Shown here: piece after piece, positions 50,028 to 59,171 of the stretch
Layout of the letters: every line of letters starts with the position of its first letter
How positions within the stretch are numbered: the first letter of the stretch is position 1
NCBI GenBank assembly: GCA_036493735.1
Contig: DASXPH010000141.1
Location: 186,001-250,000, forward strand
Source of the DNA: AG2 sp036493735
GTDB taxonomy: Bacteria > Gemmatimonadota > Gemmatimonadetes > Gemmatimonadales > Gemmatimonadaceae
Reading direction: 5' to 3'
Length of the DNA stretch: 64,000 nucleotides
The notes under the pieces: model-generated
The model's database searches: none
What the model was told of the DNA's origin: nothing
The model's input: the letters and a program-made list of their open reading frames with translations, nothing else
Program-made: the position numbers and the translations under genes

Positions 50028-50588
50028 ATGGCAAAGGAGCTCATCACCATCGACGTACGAACGCGTGCGGCCTGGCGGCAATGGCTTGCGAAGAACCACG
50101 CGGCGAGCCCCGGCATCTGGCTCCTTCGCCTGAAGCGGCACACCGGTGTCGAGTCGATGTCCAACGAGGAGCTCGCGTGCGAGGCGCTCTGCTTCGGTTG
50201 GATCGACAGCCTCGTGAAGCGCGTCGACGACAACTGCTACGCGATCAAGGTCACGCCGCGCAAACCGACGAGCAACTGGTCGGACATCAACCGCAAACGC
50301 TGGAAGCAACTCGAGGCGGCTGGCCTGCTCGCCGCGCCTGGGCTTGCCGCCGCTCCGACGAGCAACAGCTATGCGCCTCGCCCGCACGTCCCCGAGTTGC
50401 CGGCGTACATTGCCAACGCATTCAAGTCGAACCGCAAGGCCTGGGAATATTTTCAGGCGCTCGCACCAAGACAGCGGCGTGATTTCGTCGTCTGGATTCA
50501 CACCGCCAAGAAAGATGAAACGCGCGAGAAACGTATTCGCGAGTCGATCGAGCTGCTCGCGGCGGGGAAGAAGCTCGGCCTGAAGTGA
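50028..50588 (+). CDS. YdeI/OmpD-associated family protein
   Basis: 186 residues. The family pattern is RAAWRQWLAKNHAASPGIWLLRLKRHTG, EALCFGWIDSLVKRVDDNCYAIKVTPRKPTSNWSDINRKRWKQL, and a C-terminal YFQALAPRQRRDFVVWIHTAKKDETREKRI. These cytoplasmic proteins are linked to bacteriocin or antimicrobial-peptide tolerance in some bacteria and to cell envelope in others. No partner seen. It follows the GNAT by 41 bp. Confidence 0.85.
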   Translation: MAKELITIDVRTRAAWRQWLAKNHAASPGIWLLRLKRHTGVESMSNEELACEALCFGWIDSLVKRVDDNCYAIKVTPRKPTSNWSDINRKRWKQLEAAGLLAAPGLAAAPTSNSYAPRPHVPELPAYIANAFKSNRKAWEYFQALAPRQRRDFVVWIHTAKKDETREKRIRESIELLAAGKKLGLK

Positions 50589-50607
50589 ATGAGCGCCTGA
50601 GTGATGC

Positions 50608-52206
50608 TCATCGCGCACTCTCCTCGCGCGCTCGCTCTGCCTGCTCGAGCCACTCCGCCATCTTCTCGTCCTTCTTACCGTACAACGCCCAGCCCCGCGC
50701 CGTGCTGTTCCAACGGTAATCCGTGATCGTGAGGTCGATCCCCCGGTCGATGAGGTATTGCATCGATTCGTAGTTGTTCTCGAAGACGAGATGGTGCAGG
50801 ATGCTCGCCGGCTCGTGCGAGTTCCAGTTGGTATTGATGTCCGCGCCGTGCTCGAGAAGGAAGTCGGCGACATCGAAATGGCGATTGATGACCGCAAAGG
50901 CGAACGCGGTGTCGAGCACCTGCTGCGCCGTCGGCGGGTTCCAGTGAAGCTGCTCCCGCGCGTGAGCATCGTTGTACGGATAGTGATCCTCGAGATCGCC
51001 GAGCGCCGGCGTGCCGGATTCGTCGAACCACTCCCTTACCCGCGACAGATTCCCCATCCCCGCTGCATGTGGCAGATCGTCCGGCACGGGCCAGATGCGC
51101 GTGAGCAGCGGCAGGAGATTGGCGTGAGCATACGTTAATGCGAACTCGATTGCCTGTGACGGTGGCCGCGGCTGGCGTCGTAGCAGGGCGGGGCTCAGGT
51201 CGAGCAGCGCGACGATGAATTCCTCGCGATCCTTCAGCGTTGCCGTTTCGATGACACGATTCTGAAGCCACACGTAGTCGTTGCCCAGCAGCCAGTGCTC
51301 ACGCTGAAGGACGCGGTTGAACGTGGCGAGGTCGCCCTGGTCGAGCGCGTGCAGGACCTCGCCCACGATGAACGCCTTCCATGGGCCGAGCGCCGTTGCG
51401 CGCTCGCCGTCCAGCGGCGAGTCCTCGATGAGGAATTTGACGAACGCGCTGCGCCCCGGACCTTCATCGACGCGTTCGCCAAGGTCGGGGTCGAGGGTGA
51501 TCGATCGCTCGAGCAGCAGTGAGGCGACCGACGCGTGCTCGAATCGGCACGCAGTGATGAATGCTTCTTCGACCTTCGCGAGATCGTTTGCGTTCTCGTG
51601 GAGAGCCTGCTGAACCTCGTCAGGATCGCCGAGTGCCGCCGCAAAGCTCAGCGTTCGCGGAAGCAGTCCCTTGCGCTGAAAGAGGCGCAGGAGGCCCACG
51701 GCGCGGGATTGCAGCAGCCCATCGAACACCGCTGGTGCGACGACAGCGTGGGCGTCGATGAGCAGCTCCGCGCTCGCCATACGAGTGAACCATCGTTCCC
51801 TCTCCTCGCCGAACGCATCGCCGTAGGCATCCGTTGCGAAGCCAATCAACCCCTTCCGATCATCATCGCCTAACCACGACAGCAACGCCGGGTATTCGGC
51901 GAGCAATTCTTCGAGGCGCTCGACGTCATTGTCGTGAATGGCCCGTCGTGCTTGTCTGGCTGCCCAATCGAGGCCGTCGCCAAGGCGTTTGTTCACTTCG
52001 GTGATGAGATCCTGCCAGCCCGCGTAGCCGTATTCTCGCGCGATCACGAGCTGCGCGTTGCGCTGCGTCAACGGAGGGGCGACGCGTGGCAGATGCGCGC
52101 GCAGACGAGCGACGGCATCCGCATCACCGGCGGCGATGTCGCGGGCGAGCTTCTTGGCCTGTTTGCGAAGGGACTCGACCGACGGGCGAGCGGGGAGCGA
52201 CTTCAT
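50608..52206 (-). CDS. Ankyrin-repeat protein
   Basis: 532 residues. Residues 1-70 are a helical cap (ESLRKQAKKLARDIAAGDADAVARLRAHLP) including a YGYAGWQDLITEV motif, frequent at the start of this bacterial ankyrin family. Then come ankyrin-like helix pairs (AFITACRFEHASVASLLLERSI, and near the end FAFAVINRHFDVADFLLEHGADINTNW and LVFENNYESMQYLIDRGIDLTIT). It probably mediates protein binding in the cytoplasm. It is divergent from the GH13 gene, 468 bp apart, with the second 17-bp array in between. Confidence 0.82.
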   Translation of the reverse strand: MKSLPARPSVESLRKQAKKLARDIAAGDADAVARLRAHLPRVAPPLTQRNAQLVIAREYGYAGWQDLITEVNKRLGDGLDWAARQARRAIHDNDVERLEELLAEYPALLSWLGDDDRKGLIGFATDAYGDAFGEERERWFTRMASAELLIDAHAVVAPAVFDGLLQSRAVGLLRLFQRKGLLPRTLSFAAALGDPDEVQQALHENANDLAKVEEAFITACRFEHASVASLLLERSITLDPDLGERVDEGPGRSAFVKFLIEDSPLDGERATALGPWKAFIVGEVLHALDQGDLATFNRVLQREHWLLGNDYVWLQNRVIETATLKDREEFIVALLDLSPALLRRQPRPPSQAIEFALTYAHANLLPLLTRIWPVPDDLPHAAGMGNLSRVREWFDESGTPALGDLEDHYPYNDAHAREQLHWNPPTAQQVLDTAFAFAVINRHFDVADFLLEHGADINTNWNSHEPASILHHLVFENNYESMQYLIDRGIDLTITDYRWNSTARGWALYGKKDEKMAEWLEQAERAREESAR

Positions 52207-52674
52207 GGCAACCTCCTTTCATGAATCGCCTGTGCCCCGCTGAAGCCAGGCTGAAAGAAGGTGCGAACGCACGCGACCCGGACCAAATCAGGTGGGAATA
52301 TTCCCTTGCCGCGGGTAGGTGGCGCCCTGTCAGCGCGCTCCCAGCAGTATCGAGTGAGCCTGGGTCGATGTCAACTCTGGTTTCTGAGGCGTTTTTATCG
52401 ATGCCAGACTGACAAACGGCGCAAAGTCCCAAACGGCGCAAAATTCCATACGGCGCGACGTTCCAAACGGCGACAGGTCCCAAACGACGCCAACTCCCAA
52501 ACAGCGCATTTCGGCACCTCGCGCATTTCGGGAGTTCGCGCACTTCGGGAGTTCGCGCCCTTCGGGAGTTCGCGCTCTTCGGAACCTCGCGCTCTCAAGG
52601 AAGTCCACCTCCCTGGACCCTCCCTTGCAAAGGCTGACGGCGCTCATCCGTCAAAACGCCTCGCCACACGTTCC
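52207..52674. other. Divergent spacer (468 bp) with array 2
   Basis: Between the ankyrin and GH13 genes. It holds the mirror-image 17-bp array (52411-52600). The left part (52207-52400) and right part (52601-52674) show no gene; promoters for both genes should lie in it. In-frame extension of the GH13 gene upstream through the array lacks conserved features. Confidence 0.7.
52411..52600. repeat. Mirror-image array of 17-bp units (array 2)
   Basis: A partial unit (52411-52423) and five full forward units from 52424 (AAGTCCCAAACGGCGCA) to 52508, then at least five inverted units from 52509 (TTTCGGCACCTCGCGCA) to 52593 (CTTCGGAACCTCGCGCT). The 17-bp phase is exact and the turn from forward to inverted is immediate, as in array 1. 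Unit consensus (AAGTCCCNAACGGCGCG) is shared with array 1, 14 kb away. This one lies between divergent genes. Confidence 0.9.
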
Positions 52675-54354
52675 GTGATCGAAGATCTCTGGTACAAGAA
52701 TGCCGTCATCTACGCGCTCAACGTCGATTCGTTCATGGACGGGAACGGCGACGGCTGCGGCGACTTCGAAGGCCTGTCCCGTCGCCTCGATTATCTCGAG
52801 TCGTTAGGCATCGACGCCATCTGGATCGGACCCTTCCAGACCTCGCCGAATCGCGACGACGGCTACGACATCGCCGACTTCTATTCCGTCGACAAGCGCT
52901 TCGGCAGCAACGGCGACTACGTCGAGTTCATGAACCGCGCGAAGAGCAAGGGCATCCGCGTGCTCATCGATCTCGTCGTCAACCACACATCAGATAAGCA
53001 CGAGTGGTTCGAGCAGTCACGCAGCGACCCCGCGTCGCCACGGCGCGATTGGTACGTCTGGTCGAAGCAGCGGCCGAAGAACTGGAAGCAGGGAATGGTC
53101 TTTCCCGGCGTGCAGAAATCGACCTGGACGCGCGACGCCGAAGCCCGCGAGTACTACTACCACCGCTTCTACGATTTCCAGCCGGATCTCAACATGGACA
53201 ACGACGACGTCCGCACGGAGGTCCGGCGCATCATGGGCTTCTGGTTGGAGCTCGGCGTCTCCGGCTTCCGCGTGGACGCCGTGCCGTTCGTCATCGAGGG
53301 CTCACCGAACGCGAGCGGCCGCAAACCGCCGTTGCATTTCGAGTACCTCGAGCAGATGCGCAGCTTTCTCCAGTGGCGCACCTCCGGCGCGATCATGCTC
53401 GGCGAGGCCAACGTCCTCCCGCCCGAGCATCTGAAATACTTCGGCCACGACGGGACGGGGATTCACATGATGTTCAACTTCTATGTGAATCAGCATCTCT
53501 TCTATGCCCTCGCGTCGGAGGACACCGGACCACTCAAGGCCGCGCTCCGCGCCACCAAGCAGCTGCCACCCTCCGCGCAGTGGGTGCACTTTCTCCGCAA
53601 TCACGACGAGCTGGACCTGGGGCGCCTGACGAAGGAGCAGCGCGAGCTCGTCTTCAGCAAGTTTGGACCGGAGAAATCGATGCAGCTGTACGACCGGGGC
53701 ATCCGCCGGCGCCTTGCGCCGATGCTCGGCGAGCGCACGCACCTCGAGCTGGCGTACAGCGTGATGTTCTCGTTGCCGGGCACGCCGGTCGTCCGATATG
53801 GCGACGAGATCGGGATGGGCGACGATTTGCGCCTCAAGGAGCGCGACTGCGCACGCACGCCGATGCAGTGGTCGGGCGACAAGAATGGTGGTTTCACGAG
53901 TGCTGAACGCTCCGCACGGCCAGTCATCGACGATGGGCCGTACGGCTGCGCCGAGGTAAACGTCGAGAAGCAGCGGCGCGACCCGAACTCGCTGCTCAAC
54001 TGGACAGTGAGCATGATTCGCGTGCGCAAGGAGTGCCCCGAGATCGGTTGGGGCACCTGGAAGATCGTTGCCACGCGCTCGAAGAGCGTCCTGGCGATCT
54101 GCTACGAGTGGCGCGGCAACTCGGTCGTCGTGCTCCACAACTTCTCGGCCCGCCCGCAGGAGGCGCACTTCAAGCTCGATCACCCGGAGGGACGACTGCT
54201 GAGCAATTTGCTAGTGAACGAGGAAGTCCACGCCGACGACAAGGGCGTGCACAAGATTGCGCTGGAGTCGTACGGCTATCGCTGGTTCCGGATCGGGGGG
54301 CTCGGATACGCGTTAAACGTACGGCGGGACAGCGGGGCAGGGGTGAACTGGTAG
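52675..54354 (+). CDS. GH13 alpha-glucanotransferase/trehalose synthase-like enzyme
   Basis: 559 residues from GTG at 52675, the first start consistent with the family. Catalytic residues of GH13 are D201 (GFRVDAVPF), E244 (MLGEANV) and D311 (FLRNHDELD). NAVIYALNVDSFMDGNGDG at the start and ARTPMQWSGDKNGGF in the C-terminal part match maltose alpha-D-glucosyltransferase (TreS) or related GH13_16 enzymes. It likely interconverts maltose and trehalose or acts on short alpha-glucans. No TreS-linked maltokinase domain is fused. It is followed 46 bp later by a lactonase. An oligo-glucosidase role is an alternative. Confidence 0.8.
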   Translation: MIEDLWYKNAVIYALNVDSFMDGNGDGCGDFEGLSRRLDYLESLGIDAIWIGPFQTSPNRDDGYDIADFYSVDKRFGSNGDYVEFMNRAKSKGIRVLIDLVVNHTSDKHEWFEQSRSDPASPRRDWYVWSKQRPKNWKQGMVFPGVQKSTWTRDAEAREYYYHRFYDFQPDLNMDNDDVRTEVRRIMGFWLELGVSGFRVDAVPFVIEGSPNASGRKPPLHFEYLEQMRSFLQWRTSGAIMLGEANVLPPEHLKYFGHDGTGIHMMFNFYVNQHLFYALASEDTGPLKAALRATKQLPPSAQWVHFLRNHDELDLGRLTKEQRELVFSKFGPEKSMQLYDRGIRRRLAPMLGERTHLELAYSVMFSLPGTPVVRYGDEIGMGDDLRLKERDCARTPMQWSGDKNGGFTSAERSARPVIDDGPYGCAEVNVEKQRRDPNSLLNWTVSMIRVRKECPEIGWGTWKIVATRSKSVLAICYEWRGNSVVVLHNFSARPQEAHFKLDHPEGRLLSNLLVNEEVHADDKGVHKIALESYGYRWFRIGGLGYALNVRRDSGAGVNW

Positions 54355-54400
54355 GGGGGCGCTTCTTGAGGACTAGCGACCTGGCGGCGAAGATGGTGAC

Positions 54401-55576
54401 ATGAATTCTCCCGACCCCTCGCGGCGCGACTTCCTCGCCATGTCCGCCTTCACCCTGCTTGGCGCCGCCGGTATCGCGCGCGGCACCCCCGACATGTCGA
54501 GCGACGACCAACTCCTCTACGTCGGCAGCTACACCGAAGACAAGCGCACCGACGGCATATACCTCGTGCGAATGAACACGCGCACTGGCGGGTTGCCTCT
54601 CGTCGGCTCGACCAACGCCGGGCCCAATCCATCGTTTCTCGCCATCCATCCGAACGGTCGCGTGCTCTACGCGGTGAACGAGGTCGCCGAGCATAACGAG
54701 CAGCGCGGCGGCGCCGTCGGCGCATTCGCGATCGATGACCAGACAGGGCAGCTCAGCCGCATCAACGAGCAGTCCACTCAGGGCGCTGGTCCATGTTATG
54801 TGAGCGTCGACCCCAGTGGCCGCGTCGTGCTCGTTGCCAACTACGATGCCGGGAGCGTCGCTCTCCTTCCAATTCACGCCGACGGTTCAATCGGCGCGGC
54901 GACGCGCGTCGATCAGCATGAGGGTTCGGGGCCAGATAAGGAACGTCAGGCAGGGCCGCATGCCCACAGCATCGTGGCGGATCCGTCCGGCCACTTCGCG
55001 TTAGGCGCTGACCTCGGCACCGATCGCGTGCTCGTCTACCGCCTCGATGGCGCAGCACAGACGCTGGAACACCTGGCGAGCAACGATGCTCGGCTCCGCC
55101 CGGGCTCGGGCCCACGGCACATCGCCTTTCACCCCAAGTTGCCGCTGGTGTTCGTGGCCAACGAGCTCGGCTCCACGTTGACGACACTCCGCTTCGACAC
55201 CCAGCGGGGCGCGCTCGAGCTTCTGTCGACGCAGTCGACACTTCCCGCGGGGTGGAAGGGCGCGAGCTATGTCGCCGACGTCCACGTCGACTCGTTAGGC
55301 CGATCGATCTACGTCTCCAATCGTGGCCACAACAGCATCGCCGTGTTCTCCGCCTCGCCGGAAAATGGCGTGCTGACACTCACGCAACTCGTGCCCACCG
55401 GCGGCGACTGGCCGCGCAACTTCAGCCTCGACCCCACGGAGCGCTGGCTGCTCGTCGCCAATCAGAATTCCGGCTCGATCGTCGTGTTCACGCGAGACCC
55501 TGAAAGTGGTCGCCTCACCGCCACGCCGCATCGATTGGCCGTGCCGAGCCCGGTCTGTCTCCGCTTTCGTGCGTAG
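54401..55576 (+). CDS. Exported lactonase-family (6-phosphogluconolactonase-like) beta-propeller
   Basis: 391 residues with a Tat signal (SRRDFLAMSAFTLLGAAGIARG). The seven-bladed lactonase pattern is seen: LLYVGSYTEDKRTDGIYLV, NPSFLAIHPNGRVLYAVNEV, GPCYVSVDPSGRVVLVANYDAGSV, SGPRHIAFHPKLPLVFVANELGS, YVSNRGHNSIAVF. Cytoplasmic relatives are pentose-phosphate-pathway enzymes, but the Tat signal places this one in the periplasm, so another lactone is more likely. Same direction as the GH13 gene, 46 bp after it. Confidence 0.83.
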   Translation: MNSPDPSRRDFLAMSAFTLLGAAGIARGTPDMSSDDQLLYVGSYTEDKRTDGIYLVRMNTRTGGLPLVGSTNAGPNPSFLAIHPNGRVLYAVNEVAEHNEQRGGAVGAFAIDDQTGQLSRINEQSTQGAGPCYVSVDPSGRVVLVANYDAGSVALLPIHADGSIGAATRVDQHEGSGPDKERQAGPHAHSIVADPSGHFALGADLGTDRVLVYRLDGAAQTLEHLASNDARLRPGSGPRHIAFHPKLPLVFVANELGSTLTTLRFDTQRGALELLSTQSTLPAGWKGASYVADVHVDSLGRSIYVSNRGHNSIAVFSASPENGVLTLTQLVPTGGDWPRNFSLDPTERWLLVANQNSGSIVVFTRDPESGRLTATPHRLAVPSPVCLRFRA

Positions 55577-55606
55577 CCGATCGGCAAACGCGATGCCTGC
55601 GCCGAG

Positions 55607-55634
55607 CACCGACCACCGACCACCGATCACCCGT
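55607..55634. repeat. Heptanucleotide array between convergent genes (locus 8)
   Basis: CACCGAC twice, CACCGAT and CACCCGT in perfect 7-bp phase. It ends within a few bases of the stop of the ECF sigma factor gene, which faces the lactonase gene. Short and without a clear complementary arm. Confidence 0.65.
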
Positions 55635-56869
55635 TAGAGTGCGCGACGTCGCCCCTCGAGAAACTCGCGCTCGACTGCATTGTCCGTCCGCGCGATCGCC
55701 AGCTCGTACGCCTCATCGGCCTCAGGGTCGCGTCCCACCCGGCGGAGCAGATCGGCGCGGACAGCGTGGTACACAGAGTACTCATCGAGCGAGATTCCTT
55801 CGACGATGGTCAGCGCTCGGTCGGCGCCCTCGACCTCGGCGACGGCGACGGCTCGATTGAGCTCGACGATTGGACTTGCCCCGAACACGAGCAGCTGATC
55901 GTACAGCGCGAGAATCTGCCGCCAATCCGTATCGTTCGCTGTTGCGGCGTCGGTATGCACCGCCTGAATGGCCGCTTGCACTTGATACGGGCCCGGGCGA
56001 TTGGTCGCCAGGCACAGCCTAACGATTGCGTGCCCTTCCGCGATCAGGCTACGATTCCACTGCTGGCGATCCTGGTCCGGGAGGAGTACGAGATCGCCGT
56101 CCGATGTCGTCCGCGTGGCGCGACGCGACTCGACGAGCAGCATCAATGCGAGCAGTCCCAGTACCTCCGGCTCGTGAGGCATGAGCGCAACGAGCTGCCG
56201 CCCGAGCCGTATGGCCTCGCGAGCAAGATCGTCGCGTGCGAGCTGCGCACCACTGCTGGCGCGATAGCCTTCGTTGAAGATGAGATAGATCACCGCGAGC
56301 ACCGATCGCAGCCGTTCCGGCAGCTCCGCCGGCGACGGCACACGATACGGAATGCGCGCGTCGCGGATCTTCCCCTTCGCGCGCACCAGCCGCTGCGCCA
56401 TCGTCGCCTCCGGAACGAGAAACGCCCGCGCGATCTCCGGCGTCGTCAGGCCTCCGATCAAGCGGAGGGTCAGCGCGACCCGCGCCGCGGGTGCGAGCGC
56501 CGGGTGGCAGCAGGTGAAGATGAGACGCAGTCCATCATCCTGCACACCTTCCTCCTCGTCAAATGCAACTATAGTCGTCTCACTGAATTCTGCTTTACTA
56601 AAGAGCTGCACCGACTGCGCATGGCGATCATCGCGGCTCGACTCGCGCCGCATGCGATCGATCGCGCGATTCCGCGCCGTCGTGATGATCCAGCCCGCTG
56701 GACTCGGCGGCACGCCGCTCTCCGTCCACCGCTCGAGTGCCGCGACGAACGCGTCCTGCACGGCCTCCTCAGCGACATCGATGTCGCGGAATTGGCGAAT
56801 GAGCACGGCGACGGCGCGACCGTGCTCTTCGCGAAAGACGCGCTCGATTTCGTCCCGGCTCTCCGCCAC
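55634..56869 (-). CDS. ECF42-type RNA polymerase sigma factor with TPR-like C-terminal domain
   Basis: 411 residues. Region 2 (REDH-like EEHGRAVAVLIRQFRDIDVAEEAVQDAFVAAL, then NRAIDRMRRES) and region 4 (LTLRLIGGLTTPEIARAFLVPEATMAQRLVRAKGKI) are followed by a long helical C-terminal part (about residues 190-411) that starts with YRVPSPAELPERLRSVLAVIYLIFNEGY, the mark of ECF42. These sigma factors lie next to YCII/DGPF proteins, as here. It initiates transcription from unknown promoters. Last gene of a three-gene operon with a YCII protein and a DHFR-like protein. Confidence 0.92.
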   Translation of the reverse strand: MAESRDEIERVFREEHGRAVAVLIRQFRDIDVAEEAVQDAFVAALERWTESGVPPSPAGWIITTARNRAIDRMRRESSRDDRHAQSVQLFSKAEFSETTIVAFDEEEGVQDDGLRLIFTCCHPALAPAARVALTLRLIGGLTTPEIARAFLVPEATMAQRLVRAKGKIRDARIPYRVPSPAELPERLRSVLAVIYLIFNEGYRASSGAQLARDDLAREAIRLGRQLVALMPHEPEVLGLLALMLLVESRRATRTTSDGDLVLLPDQDRQQWNRSLIAEGHAIVRLCLATNRPGPYQVQAAIQAVHTDAATANDTDWRQILALYDQLLVFGASPIVELNRAVAVAEVEGADRALTIVEGISLDEYSVYHAVRADLLRRVGRDPEADEAYELAIARTDNAVEREFLEGRRRAL

Positions 56870-56875
56870 GCCCGG

Positions 56876-57226
56876 TCAGCTTCTCACGTTATGGAAAGGT
56901 CGCACCTCGATCGGGAGTGTTGTCGCGCGGGCGATCTTCGACGCCCAGCCGAGCGCGGCATCGAGATCCGGCGCGCTGATGATCGTGAACCCCCCAAGAT
57001 ATTCTTTCCCTTCGGCAAACGGGCCATCGGTGATGAGCACTTCGCCATCCTTGACGCGCGCCACCGTCGCCGTGCTTGGCGAGTGCAGTCCACCGGAGAA
57101 TACCCACGCGCCGGCGGCCTTCATCTCCCGGTTCACCTCGTCGAGATCGCGCATGATTCGCTCGAGCGTTTCGCGCGGCGGAATCGGGCCTTCGGGCTGG
57201 TACACACTGAGCAGGTACTGGGTCAT
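56876..57226 (-). CDS. YCII/DGPF-family protein
   Basis: 116 residues: YLLSVYQPEGPIPP, VFSGGLHSPSTATVARVKDG, TDGPFAEGKEYLGGFTIISAPDLDAALGWASKIA. This is the DGPF/YCII alpha-beta fold with the signature DGPF. Proteins of this kind partner ECF42 sigma factors, probably as regulators or enzymes of unknown reaction. The start (ATG at 57226) overlaps the stop of the upstream DHFR-like gene by 4 bp (ATGA), and its stop is 6 bp from the sigma factor start. Confidence 0.9.
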   Translation of the reverse strand: MTQYLLSVYQPEGPIPPRETLERIMRDLDEVNREMKAAGAWVFSGGLHSPSTATVARVKDGEVLITDGPFAEGKEYLGGFTIISAPDLDAALGWASKIARATTLPIEVRPFHNVRS

Positions 57227-57825
57227 GCGGCCTTCTCCGCGACCTCGGTCGGTTGATATCGGGTAATGACGACGCCCTTCGTCGTCGTGCGGGAATCGAG
57301 GAGACGAAGCGTGGCGAGTTGTCCGTCGCTCGGGAAGAGCCGCTGGCCTCCGCCGAGCAGCAGCGGGTTGATCGTGAGCATCAACTCATCGACGAGTCGG
57401 CAGCGCAGGAGCGACTGGAGCAGCATGCCGCTGCCGAGGACGATGATGTCCTTTCCCGGTTGCCGTCGCAGCTCCGCGACCTGCTCCTCCGCATTGCCCT
57501 TCAGCAGCTGCGAGTTCATCCATGGGAGTGGCTCGGTGGCCGTGCGCGACGCGACGTACTTGAGCGTGTTGTTCAGCACGGGCGTGAATGGATTGTCGGT
57601 CCGCTTCGGCCAGACCTGATAGAAGTCCTCGTAGGTTCGGCGGCCGAGAAGGATCGAGCCCGTGTTGCCCATGCTCTCGCCAACGGCTTTCATCATCACT
57701 TCATCGCTGTAAGCCGCGCCCCAGCCACCGTGGGCGAAGCCGCCGCGGGTGTCTTCGGCCGGCCGGCCGGGGGCCTGCATGACGCCATCGAGGCTGAGAT
57801 GGACGAACGCGACGATCTTGCTCAT
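57223..57825 (-). CDS. Dihydrofolate reductase-like (RibD C-terminal) family protein
   Basis: 200 residues from ATG 57825 (GGAG upstream; an upstream GTG at 57852 overlaps its own ribosome binding site). It shows IVAFVHLSLDGVMQAPG, SILLGRRTYEDFYQVWP, KDIIVLGSGMLLQSLL, LTINPLLLGGGQRLFP, typical of NADPH-dependent members of the DHFR/RibD superfamily. No substrate assigned. First gene in an operon with YCII and ECF42 genes, a combination known from other bacteria. Related to the gene at 19260-19907. Confidence 0.88.
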   Translation of the reverse strand: MSKIVAFVHLSLDGVMQAPGRPAEDTRGGFAHGGWGAAYSDEVMMKAVGESMGNTGSILLGRRTYEDFYQVWPKRTDNPFTPVLNNTLKYVASRTATEPLPWMNSQLLKGNAEEQVAELRRQPGKDIIVLGSGMLLQSLLRCRLVDELMLTINPLLLGGGQRLFPSDGQLATLRLLDSRTTTKGVVITRYQPTEVAEKAA

Positions 57826-57957
57826 ATGCTCTGCTCCGTTCAGTGTAGTCACCTCCTACACGAACTGGGCTGGCCGAAATCGACAGCGGCCGACTGGGGG
57901 CTTCTGCCCGGTTCGTGACGAGTGGAACTACACACCAGGTCGCATCATATTCCGCTT

Positions 57958-59157
57958 ATGACACCCACGAGAGGTGCCGTCGTACTCGCGTCGCTCCTTG
58001 CGGCCAATATTTGGCCCATACGGACCAGCCAACCCATCCCCGTGAAGGCACCGAGGTCAGACACTGCCAGCGACCGGTACGCCGGTAATGAGCGCATGAC
58101 CGAGCCGCGCGTGACCAGGGCGCCGTTCGGCCGCTTGCCGGATGGGACGGTCATCGATGGCTACACCATTCGCAACGCGCGCGGCGTCACGATGCACGTC
58201 ATCACGTACGGCGGCATCATCACCGCGCTGCGCGTCCCCGATCGCGCCGGGAAGCTCGACGACATCGTGCTCGGCTTCGATTCGCTCCCCGGATACCTGA
58301 AAGACCCGCCGTACTTCGGCGCGATCGTCGGGCGCTACGCGAATCGCATCGCGAAGGGACGCTTCGCCCTCGACGGCAAGACGTATCAACTGCCGGTGAA
58401 CAATGGGCAGAACTCGTTGCATGGCGGCACACGGGGTCTGGACAAGGTCGTCTGGGACGCGAAGCCGTTCGAGCACGACAAGTCGGCCGGCGTCGTGCTC
58501 ACCCACGTGAGTCCCGACGGCGACCAGGGCTACCCCGGCACGCTGTCGCTGCGTGTTACTTATACGCTCAACGATGCCGACGAGCTCGCGGTGGAATATC
58601 ACGCGACGACGGATAAGGCGACGCCGATCAATCTGTCGCAGCACAGCTACTTCAATCTCACCGGTGCCCAGCGCGACGTGCTCGGACATGTCGTGCAGAT
58701 TCAGGCCAGCCGCTACACGCCGGTGGACACGACGTTGATTCCGACGGGCGACCTTCCGTCGGTCGCCGGGACGCCATTCGATTTCCGGACACCGACGGCG
58801 ATCGGCGCCCGTATCACGGTGCCTAACGAGCAGTTGAAGATCGCGGGCGGGTACGATCACAACTGGGTGCTCGACGGCAAGGGAATGCGCCACGTGGCGC
58901 GCGTCGTCGAACCGACAACGGGTCGTACGATCGATATCGCCACGGATCAGCCGGGCGTCCAGTTCTATTCGGGCAACTTCCTCGACGGCACAATCACGGG
59001 AAAGGGTGGTCACGTCTACGGCCATCGTTTCGGCTTCTGCATGGAGACGCAGCATTTTCCGGATTCGCCGAATCACGCCTCGTTCCCGTCCACGATTCTG
59101 CATCCGGGGAGGGCATTCGAGTCGCGGACGGTGTTCAGATTCGGCGTCGTACGTTGA
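57958..59157 (+). CDS. galM: Aldose 1-epimerase, exported
   Basis: 399 residues from ATG 57958. An N-terminal hydrophobic stretch (GAVVLASLLAANIW) suggests export. The mutarotase fold shows ANRIAKGRFALDGK, NNGQNSLHGGTRGLDKVVW, LSQHSYFNLTG with the catalytic His, YDHNWVLDGKG and an ETQHFPDSPNH segment with a conserved Glu nearby in GVQFYSGN. It converts alpha and beta anomers of aldoses. It is 214 bp before the GH29 gene in the same direction, which suggests the two act on fucose-type or galactose-type sugars. The longer frame from 57922 is less likely. Confidence 0.88.
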   Translation: MTPTRGAVVLASLLAANIWPIRTSQPIPVKAPRSDTASDRYAGNERMTEPRVTRAPFGRLPDGTVIDGYTIRNARGVTMHVITYGGIITALRVPDRAGKLDDIVLGFDSLPGYLKDPPYFGAIVGRYANRIAKGRFALDGKTYQLPVNNGQNSLHGGTRGLDKVVWDAKPFEHDKSAGVVLTHVSPDGDQGYPGTLSLRVTYTLNDADELAVEYHATTDKATPINLSQHSYFNLTGAQRDVLGHVVQIQASRYTPVDTTLIPTGDLPSVAGTPFDFRTPTAIGARITVPNEQLKIAGGYDHNWVLDGKGMRHVARVVEPTTGRTIDIATDQPGVQFYSGNFLDGTITGKGGHVYGHRFGFCMETQHFPDSPNHASFPSTILHPGRAFESRTVFRFGVVR

Positions 59158-59171
59158 GCACGCAAAAAGGC

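Noticed and set aside
43252..50588. Defence island or gene-cassette array in the small-gene stretch
   Set aside because: No recognised defence proteins, no mobility genes and no regular boundaries; GNAT and YdeI genes are common accessory genes.
52261..52674. Upstream extension of the GH13 gene through array 2
   Set aside because: The translation is just the 17-bp repeat read in frame; GH13 homology begins at the GTG at 52675.
55766..57256. 496-codon forward frame over the sigma factor operon
   Set aside because: Shadow of three solid genes on the other strand; Arg/Ala-rich without a domain.
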